A DNA stretch of 10,234 nt from DATDCY01 sp031406795 [NCBI: Candidatus Rokuibacteriota bacterium]. Lineage in GTDB: Bacteria; JAUVQV01. The translations under genes and the position numbers were made by a program. The stretch lies in contig JANOHV010000064.1 in NCBI GenBank assembly GCA_031406795.1, positions 1 to 10,234 of the forward strand, read 5' to 3'. A model generated the notes under the pieces. That model was given only the letters and a program-made list of their open reading frames with translations. It ran no database searches and was not told where the DNA came from. The first letter of the stretch is position 1; every line of letters begins with the position of its first letter. Positions 1-4,450 of this stretch are shown one piece after another.

Positions 1-143
1 CCCAGCGCGCTGCCCGCCGGACCCGGCACGAGCATGCGATCGTAGACGTTGCCGTGCAGGATGAACTGGCAGGCCGCGCCGCTCTCGTAGTTGTCGACGA
101 GTTCGCGCGCCCAGGGCGGCAGCGCCGGCGAAACTCCGGTCAC
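1..143 (-). CDS. AAA-type ATPase, N-terminal fragment (partial)
   Basis: This is the first 47 codons of a gene that runs out of the window at position 1. It starts at GTG 143-141, two bases after the stop of the upstream membrane-protein gene, and has GAGGGA (155-150) as Shine-Dalgarno six bases ahead. The visible protein begins TGVSPALPPWARELVDNYES and continues with the stretch QFILHGNVYDRMLVP. From memory, a segment of the type FxLxGNxxD near the N-terminus followed by an L-rich stretch occurs at the start of a group of bacterial AAA ATPases found next to PspA-like genes. No Walker motif is inside the window, so the assignment rests on this short segment and on the neighbours. It is the last visible gene of the PspA cluster and is presumably translated in coupling with the gene before it. 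An AAA ATPase beside an ESCRT-III-type protein would suggest ATP-driven filament turnover; that is inference. Confidence 0.6.
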   Translation of the reverse strand, partial: MTGVSPALPPWARELVDNYESGAACQFILHGNVYDRMLVPGPAGSAL

Positions 144-145
144 CG

Positions 146-973
146 TCAGTCCCTCACGCGCGGGCGGCGCGTCGCCGTATGGCGCGAGTCCGCGACGACC
201 GGCGCCTCCCGCTCCCGCGGCAGCGCGGAGAGCGCGGCGTCGAAGCGCGCCAGATCGATCGCGAGATCCGAGGAGATCGCCTGCGGCGTGCTGCTCATCG
301 CGGCGTTCTCGAGCGCCAGGTCGAACTGCGCCTCGATCCGGTTGAGCTCACTTTCGATCTCCTCGCCCATCCGGGCGCGCCGCTTCTGGTTCTCGATGCG
401 CGCCTGCACGATTTCGAGCGTGCGCGTCTTGGAATTGCGCAACTCTTCGCTGATGCCGGTCTGCCCGAGCTGCGCCTCCAGAGTCGCGGCCTGCTCGCGC
501 AGTTCGCCGTCGTCGTCGTTCGTCCATTGCAGTGCCAGGTTCTCGCGCGCCTGCAGCAGCCGCGCGTAGTGCCCGAGCAGGGCGAGGAGCGACTCGCGGT
601 TCTGGCCCGAGGTGAGGTCGTCGACGTGAAAACGGTCGTAGAGCGCGAGGACGCGCTGCAGCTTGGCCTTGAGCGCAAGCAGCCGCGATCGCTCCGGCCC
701 GCCGAGTTCGGCCACCAGCTGTTCCCACCCCGCGGACGGCTGCCGCGACGGCGGCGCGATCGCGGTGCGGGCGTCGACGACCGCGCGGAACCGCGCGTTC
801 GAGGCCAGCCCGAACAGGTAGGCCGCCTCGAACCCGAGTCCGAGAAACCAGAAGGCCGAACTGGCGAAACCGACGATCGCGAATCCGGCGAGCGCCAGCA
901 GGTTGAACGGGATCGCCCCGAGTCCGGGAACGCGCGGCCGCGCGGTGAAGGCCGCGCCCAGGTAGCGGAACAT
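146..973 (-). CDS. Two-helix membrane protein with long coiled coil, PspA-cluster partner
   Basis: A 275-residue protein of no named family that I can identify. Residues 20-38 and 40-57 are hydrophobic and rich in Gly and Phe, and look like a membrane hairpin. A conserved-looking stretch follows (EAAYLFGLASNARFRAVV, residues 50-67). Residues 84-225 are highly charged and helical with heptad-like leucines (for example RLLALKAKLQRVLALYDRF and LREQAATLEAQL), predicting a cytoplasmic coiled coil. The tail from about 226 is Ser, Pro and Arg rich. The ATG at 973-971 lies 18 bases after the pspA-like stop. No strong Shine-Dalgarno precedes it, so coupled translation is likely. The stop is two bases from the AAA gene start. 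A membrane-embedded protein with a coiled coil next to PspA could recruit the PspA scaffold or the ATPase to the membrane, an inference from context only. Confidence 0.82.
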   Translation of the reverse strand: MFRYLGAAFTARPRVPGLGAIPFNLLALAGFAIVGFASSAFWFLGLGFEAAYLFGLASNARFRAVVDARTAIAPPSRQPSAGWEQLVAELGGPERSRLLALKAKLQRVLALYDRFHVDDLTSGQNRESLLALLGHYARLLQARENLALQWTNDDDGELREQAATLEAQLGQTGISEELRNSKTRTLEIVQARIENQKRRARMGEEIESELNRIEAQFDLALENAAMSSTPQAISSDLAIDLARFDAALSALPREREAPVVADSRHTATRRPRVRD

Positions 974-991
974 GCTCTCGGCGCCCGCCCG

Positions 992-1726
992 CTACTGCTT
1001 TTCGGCGACCGGACCCATGCTCTTGGCCCCGGGCGCGGACGGACCGCCCAGGGCGATGCCCTCTTTCGCCGCGAAGTCGGCGAGTGCCTGGTCGGCCAGC
1101 GCCTTTTGTTCGGACTCCTGGAGATCGACGCCCGAGAAATCGAGCTTCTCGGTGGCGACCCGGGCGCGGCCGGCCGCCTTGTCGCGCTCCTCGGTGACCA
1201 TCGATGTCAGCCGGTCCATGGTGTCGCCCGAGCCGCCGATGCTGCCGATCATCGAGTTCGACATCTCGGTCAGTTCCGCGAGCGCCTGCTTCATCTTCAT
1301 GTCGTTGATGGTCGACTTGAGGGTCTCGAGCTTGGCTTTGGCCGACTGCACCGCGACGTTGCGGGCCTTGACGAGGTTCTTGTACGTGGTCTCCGCCTGC
1401 TCGAGTTGCTTGCGATCCTCCTCGAGCTCGCGCTGCACGATCTGCAGGCGCAGCGCGTACTGGGCCGCCGCGTCGCGGTTGCCCGCCCGCAGGTTGGCGC
1501 CGGCCTTGGCCCGCAGGTCGCGCTCTTCATTCTCGAGTTGCCGCGTCTGGGACATCAGCCGCTCACAAAGCGCCGCGTGCGACGCCAGCCCGTCGTTGTA
1601 CTTGGAGATCTGCTCGCGCAGATTTTCCTTCTCCACCTCAAGCAGGGCCTCGGGGTTCGTCCGCTCCATCCCGCTGATGAAGAGGCCGAGAAAGCCGCGA
1701 AAGATATTGATGAGCCGCTGAAGCAT
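992..1726 (-). CDS. PspA/IM30 (Vipp1) family protein
   Basis: A 244-residue member of the PspA/IM30/Vipp1 family, the bacterial branch of the ESCRT-III superfamily. These proteins bind the inner membrane through an N-terminal amphipathic helix, form rods or rings, and protect or remodel damaged membrane. Visible signs are the amphipathic start MLQRLINIFRGFLGLFISGME (helix alpha0), then almost unbroken charged helix to about residue 160 (LREQISKYNDGLASH, LRLQIVQRELEEDRKQLEQAETTYKNLVKARN). A Gly/Ser break at 159-167 (MIGSIGGSG) precedes a further helical part and a Gly/Pro tail. The ATG at 1726-1724 has GGAGGT (1740-1735) eight bases upstream, starting directly after the stop of the solute-binding gene, so the genes form one transcript. 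It is longer than typical enterobacterial PspA and lies in no recognisable pspBC or pspF context. It may be more IM30-like than classical PspA, so I give no symbol. Confidence 0.88.
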   Translation of the reverse strand: MLQRLINIFRGFLGLFISGMERTNPEALLEVEKENLREQISKYNDGLASHAALCERLMSQTRQLENEERDLRAKAGANLRAGNRDAAAQYALRLQIVQRELEEDRKQLEQAETTYKNLVKARNVAVQSAKAKLETLKSTINDMKMKQALAELTEMSNSMIGSIGGSGDTMDRLTSMVTEERDKAAGRARVATEKLDFSGVDLQESEQKALADQALADFAAKEGIALGGPSAPGAKSMGPVAEKQ

Positions 1727-1740
1727 GTGTCGCTACCTCC

Positions 1741-2847
1741 TTAGGGCATGATCAACACGTAGTCGGGGTAGATCAGGTGCGGGTTCGCGATGCGCTCCCG
1801 GTTGATCTGCCAGATCTCCTCCCAACGGTCGGACGAACCGAGTCGGTCGCGCGCGATCGTGCTGAGCGTCTCGCCCGGCCGCACCGTGTAGGTCTTGCGC
1901 CCGGCGACCGGCTTGACGACGTCTTCGGACTTGTACTCGAGGTACCGCCGCACCAGCTCGCCATAGCCGGCGGCGGCCTTGATCCGGGCAATCGCGCCGT
2001 TGACCGCGTCGAGCAGGTCGTCGTTGCCGGCGGGCACGCCCACCGCGTAGCGGGACTGGTTGAGGTTGAATTGCACGATCTTGGTGCGCGGGTGCAGCTT
2101 GATCTCCTCGGCGGCGAACGGGTAGTCGTAGACCAGCGCGTCCGCCTCGCGGCGCTCGAGCGACTCGAACCAGCCGGAGTCGCCGGAGTAGGCCTTGACC
2201 CGGGCGCCCGGGACGTTCTGCTTGACCCAGCGCTCGGCTGCGGGGTCGTCGTAGATCGCGATCGTCTTCCCGGAGAGCTGCGAGATCTCGGTGACCGCCG
2301 AGCTGCGCAGCACGATCAGGCAAAGGCCGAAATCGAGGTAGCCGTCCGACCACTCGATCCCTTCGAGGGAGGGGTCGGGCACATAGCCGGCCATGATCAG
2401 GTCGATCTGCCCGCGCCGCAGCATCTCGGGCAGGTCTTGATAGGCCCCCTGCACGAAGAGCGGACCCGCAGCGGGCAATCTCAGCTCGGAGGCGAGTTGC
2501 CGCGCCAGTTGGTACTCGAAGCCGTCGTCGCCCGACTGGCTGTTCTTGAAGTACATCGGCGGGGCGTCTTCTTCGAAGCCGATACGCACCGCACCCCGGC
2601 TGCGGGCCTCCTGCAGGACGCCGCGACGCAGCGACGGCCCCCCGGCGGCGCCCGGTGCGGTCGCCGCCGACCCGCCGGCACCACGGCTCGCCGTCTTCGT
2701 CGCTACGGACTCAGGCCGGGAGCCGCGCGCGAGCAGCCCGGCGAGCGGGTTGCCCGGCCAGAGTTTGAGGGCGAGCCCGACACAGCCCGCGATGAAGGCG
2801 AAGATCACCAGCTTGCCAAGGAGAGTCAGACGCTTCTCATCCGCCAT
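1741..2847 (-). CDS. Membrane-anchored solute-binding (SBP_bac_3) protein with C-terminal LysM
   Basis: A 368-residue protein. Residues 12-30 (LVIFAFIAGCVGLALKLW) form one membrane segment, either an uncleaved signal anchor or a signal peptide. A low-complexity Ala/Gly/Ser linker runs to about 72. Residues 76-305 resemble the periplasmic amino-acid-binding fold of ABC transporters: VRIGFEEDAPPMYF at 87-100, GQIDLIMAGY at 146-155, LSGKTIAIYDD at 191-201, and YGELVRRYLEY near the end. Residues 319-368 are a LysM domain (YTVRPGETLSTIARDRLG, then INRERIANPHLIYPDYVLIMP), which binds peptidoglycan glycan chains. No transporter genes adjoin it, so it is more likely a sensor or tether than a transport subunit. 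The ATG at 2847 has AAGGAG (2859-2854) six bases upstream. It is the first gene of the PspA cluster; its stop abuts the pspA-like ribosome site. The combination of SBP and LysM in an anchored protein is the notable feature. Ligand unknown. Confidence 0.88.
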   Translation of the reverse strand: MADEKRLTLLGKLVIFAFIAGCVGLALKLWPGNPLAGLLARGSRPESVATKTASRGAGGSAATAPGAAGGPSLRRGVLQEARSRGAVRIGFEEDAPPMYFKNSQSGDDGFEYQLARQLASELRLPAAGPLFVQGAYQDLPEMLRRGQIDLIMAGYVPDPSLEGIEWSDGYLDFGLCLIVLRSSAVTEISQLSGKTIAIYDDPAAERWVKQNVPGARVKAYSGDSGWFESLERREADALVYDYPFAAEEIKLHPRTKIVQFNLNQSRYAVGVPAGNDDLLDAVNGAIARIKAAAGYGELVRRYLEYKSEDVVKPVAGRKTYTVRPGETLSTIARDRLGSSDRWEEIWQINRERIANPHLIYPDYVLIMP

Positions 2848-2883
2848 GTGCCGCTCCTTATCCGGTTAGCAGAACCAACATCA

Positions 2884-2898
2884 CCGTGCCGGGCACGG
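2884..2898. promoter_or_regulatory. Perfect 15-nt palindrome in the PspA-cluster leader
   Basis: CCGTGCC-G-GGCACGG, two perfect 7-base arms around one base, lies between the predicted promoter and the first gene, about 37 bases before the start codon. As DNA it could be an operator for a dimeric regulator. As RNA a one-base loop would have to open to three bases, so a 6-bp hairpin is possible. The function is inferred from position. Confidence 0.4.
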
Positions 2899-2927
2899 TT
2901 TTCAGCAGCTTCCGTTCCTCGTTGCGT

Positions 2928-2955
2928 ATGATAACTCAACCGGAGCATACGGCAA
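2928..2955 (-). promoter_or_regulatory. Sigma70-like promoter for the PspA cluster
   Basis: On the minus strand TTGCCG (2955-2950, four of six matches to the -35 consensus) is followed after 16 bases by TATCAT (2933-2928, five of six matches to the -10 consensus). This AT-richer patch stands out in GC-rich sequence. It predicts a transcript start near 2921 and a leader of roughly 75 bases that contains the 15-nt palindrome. No sigma54 (GG-N10-GC type) site of the classical psp kind was evident by eye. Confidence 0.45.
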
Positions 2956-3039
2956 AGTCCGGCGCGCCCTTTCACCCGGCGCCGCCGCCGTGAACGGGCC
3001 GGCCGAGAAGTTTCGGTTCCCGCGAAGCGCGCCCGACGC

Positions 3040-3045
3040 TACAAT
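3040..3045 (+). promoter_or_regulatory. Probable -10 element of the DUF192 gene, suggesting a leaderless mRNA
   Basis: TACAAT (five of six -10 matches) ends six bases before the ATG at 3052, so transcription would begin at or next to the start codon. No Shine-Dalgarno is present in the bases between, which agrees with a leaderless transcript. The -35 region is weak (TTCCCG at 3017-3022 at 17-base spacing). The alternative is a promoter further upstream with poor ribosome binding. Confidence 0.35.
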
Positions 3046-3051
3046 GCGCAG

Positions 3052-3549
3052 ATGAGAAAAGTCGGACAAAGTGGAGCCAGTCTGGCGGCAGCGCTTCTCG
3101 CGGCGGCCCTTTGCGCGTTCCCCGTACCGGGTGCCGCCGCAGCAGAACCGAATGGCCAGCCCCTCGCCGAACGCCGGCCGGTTTGCATCCGCGGCGTCTG
3201 TTTCGACGCCGAGATCGCCGTGACCGCCGCGGAGCGCAGCCGGGGTCTGATGTATCGCGACACGCTGGCGAAGGACCAGGGCATGCTCTTCGTCTTTCCC
3301 GAGGAGGGTCGCCACAGCTTCTGGATGAAGAACACCCGGATCGAACTGGACATCATCTTCATCGCGGCCGACCGCCGGGTGGTCGGGATCTCCCGCCGTG
3401 CGCAGCCCTGCCGCAAGGATCCGTGCGAACAGTACAGCCCCGAAGCGGACTGTGTATACGTGCTGGAGATTGCCGGCGGGCTCGCGGCCGTATATGGCTT
3501 CGCCACGGACGATCTCGCGGAATTCCGGGAGGCCGCCCGGAGTCGGTGA
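3052..3549 (+). CDS. Exported DUF192 family protein
   Basis: A 165-residue protein of the DUF192 family (small beta-rich proteins, often exported; biochemical role not established to my knowledge). Residues 1-31 form a signal peptide: basic start MRK, hydrophobic core SLAAALLAAALCAF, and an Ala-rich cleavage region PGAAAAE. Family landmarks follow: ERSRGLMYRD (61-70), GMLFVF (77-82), FWMKNTRIELDIIFI (90-104), and the terminal VYVLEIAGG (135-143). Five cysteines in the mature part (45, 50, 120, 125, 134) could form disulfides in the periplasm. The ATG is chosen because it gives a complete signal peptide and because upstream sequence carries a -10-like box rather than coding signals. It diverges from the PspA cluster across a 204-base gap and probably leads a short unit with the rhodanese gene 81 bases downstream. 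Confidence 0.9.
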   Translation: MRKVGQSGASLAAALLAAALCAFPVPGAAAAEPNGQPLAERRPVCIRGVCFDAEIAVTAAERSRGLMYRDTLAKDQGMLFVFPEEGRHSFWMKNTRIELDIIFIAADRRVVGISRRAQPCRKDPCEQYSPEADCVYVLEIAGGLAAVYGFATDDLAEFREAARSR

Positions 3550-3617
3550 TCGCAGCGTCATTCGCGGCGGCGGAATCCCGCGGCGGCGACCAGCATCCAA
3601 CCCGCACCATTGAAAGC

Positions 3618-3623
3618 GGAGGT
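3618..3623 (+). promoter_or_regulatory. Ribosome binding site deciding the rhodanese start
   Basis: GGAGGT lies seven bases before ATG 3631. It favours that codon over the in-frame TTG at 3610, which has no such site and would add seven residues in front of a good membrane anchor. Confidence 0.8.
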
Positions 3624-3630
3624 GTTATTC

Positions 3631-4059
3631 ATGCGCAAGGCCTTGAAGATCGGTGCAGTGGCGGTTCTGCTCGCGCTCGTCGGCGGCGCCGTCGGTTACG
3701 TCATGATCGGCCCTTCGTCGGCGACGTCGGCTGCCGCGGGGAGTTACCGGACAATTACCCCGCTCGAGGCGAAATCGCTCATCGAGACACGAAAGGACCT
3801 GCTGCTGGTGGACGTCCGTTCGCCGGAGGAATTCCAGGGCGGCACACTGCCGGGCGCCACGCTCATCCCCTTCTGGGATTTCGCCAAAGGCCGCTACGAT
3901 CTTCCCAAGGACAAGCCGATCCTGCTGATCTGCGCCGTCGGCGGACGCAGCCTGGCGTGCGGCCAGATACTCGCGGCTCAAGGGTACAAGGAGGTCTACA
4001 ACCTCAAGGGCGGCCTCGACGCCTGGGTCGAGCAGCGCGTCCCGCTACCCCGGCGCTAG
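3631..4059 (+). CDS. Membrane-anchored periplasmic rhodanese-domain protein
   Basis: A 142-residue single-domain rhodanese. Residues 6-27 (KIGAVAVLLALVGGAVGYVMIG) are a membrane anchor or signal. The domain starts at about 41 (ITPLEAKSLIE) and shows the usual landmarks: LLLVDVRSPEEFQGGTLPGA (57-76), IPFWDF (79-84), and the active-site loop CAVGGRS with the persulfide-forming Cys at 101. GYKEVYNLKGGLDAW (118-132) closes the domain. Rhodaneses carry sulfane sulfur on the loop cysteine; exported ones may act in sulfur or thiol handling in the periplasm. It follows the DUF192 gene by 81 bases with its own good ribosome site. It converges on the selenoprotein-like gene with only 14 bases between the stop codons. 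The loop cysteine is intact, so activity is plausible; the substrate is unknown. Confidence 0.9.
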   Translation: MRKALKIGAVAVLLALVGGAVGYVMIGPSSATSAAAGSYRTITPLEAKSLIETRKDLLLVDVRSPEEFQGGTLPGATLIPFWDFAKGRYDLPKDKPILLICAVGGRSLACGQILAAQGYKEVYNLKGGLDAWVEQRVPLPRR

Positions 4060-4080
4060 GCGCCGCGCGGCGGCTAGGGC
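4053..4080. terminator. Palindrome over two convergent stop codons (candidate bidirectional terminator)
   Basis: Positions 4056-4065 pair with 4068-4077 with a single G-G mismatch, and outer bases 4053-4054 pair with 4079-4080. The CTAG at each end carries the TAG stop of the rhodanese gene (plus strand) and the TAG stop of the gene at 4074-4412 (minus strand). No U-tract follows on either strand, so intrinsic termination is uncertain. It may instead stabilise both 3' ends. Confidence 0.4.
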
Positions 4081-4412
4081 GGCGGGAGCATCGTCTTCAG
4101 GGCCGGCAGGGTCACGTCGCGGTGCGAGGCGTGCGCGACTGCCTTGCCCCCGACGAGGCAGATGACCTGCGGGGACTCATGCGGTACGCCGGTGCGCTCG
4201 GCGACTGCAAGCGAGAGCGGGCGGTTTTCGCGCACGAGCACCTCGACGCAGCGCGCCTCGCTATTCCCTTCGGCAAATCGCAGGAACTCGGACCGAGCTC
4301 CGGCAGAAATGGGTCAGGTCGTCGAGTGCTTGAGCAGCAGGACCGGCCGCGCGGCGCTTTCGGTCAGACACTGCTCGAAGTCCTGCAGACACAGAATTCT
4401 TTCGATACTCAC
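4074..4412 (-). CDS. Bacilliredoxin-like (YtxJ/BrxC-type) selenoprotein, in-frame TGA read as Sec33
   Basis: Reading through one TGA (4316-4314) gives a complete 112-residue thioredoxin-fold protein. Around the TGA the sequence reads LLLKHSTT-U-PISAGARSEF, where the YtxJ/BrxC family has KHST-x-C-P-I-S; the TGA sits exactly at the motif cysteine. After it the frame stays open for 79 codons and keeps further family marks: RENRPLSLAVAERTGVPHESPQV (61-83, with the cis-proline loop SPQ) and AHASHRDVT (93-101). Start GTG 4412-4410 has GGGAGG (4425-4420) seven bases ahead; the stop is TAG 4076-4074. A hairpin fitting a bacterial SECIS follows the TGA. The gene lies 38 bases after alaS and is probably cotranscribed. 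Known members reduce bacillithiol-mixed disulfides in Firmicutes; in a Gram-negative host the partner thiol is unknown. The alternative, a nonsense mutation, would not explain the preserved distal motifs or the TGA position. Confidence 0.88.
4279..4305 (-). promoter_or_regulatory. Candidate bacterial SECIS hairpin
   Basis: On the minus strand GGAGCTCG (4301-4294), loop GTC (4293-4291) and CGAGTTCC (4290-4283) form an 8-bp stem with one G-U pair. After one C-U mismatch three more pairs (4303-4305 with 4281-4279) extend it. The loop begins 21 bases after the TGA and has G first, which fits the bacterial SECIS rule as I recall it (loop about 16-37 bases from UGA, a G in the first two loop positions). 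If the closing G-C pair opens, the loop reads GGUCC, like the GGUC of the Escherichia coli fdhF element that SelB binds. Confidence 0.75.
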
Positions 4413-4450
4413 GCGCCTTCCTCCCGGTGGTGGTGGCTCGCGCCGATCAG

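Noticed and set aside
179-1744. Plus-strand open frame of 521 codons over the PspA cluster
   Set aside because: Antisense shadow of the membrane-protein and pspA-like genes, Arg/Leu-rich with no family signs.
1777-2931. Plus-strand open frame over the SBP-LysM gene
   Set aside because: Antisense shadow; the minus-strand product has clear SBP and LysM domains.
4314-4412. Treating the gene after alaS as a pseudogene broken by a nonsense mutation
   Set aside because: The TGA falls exactly on the motif cysteine, no other lesion is seen in 113 codons, and a SECIS-like hairpin follows.
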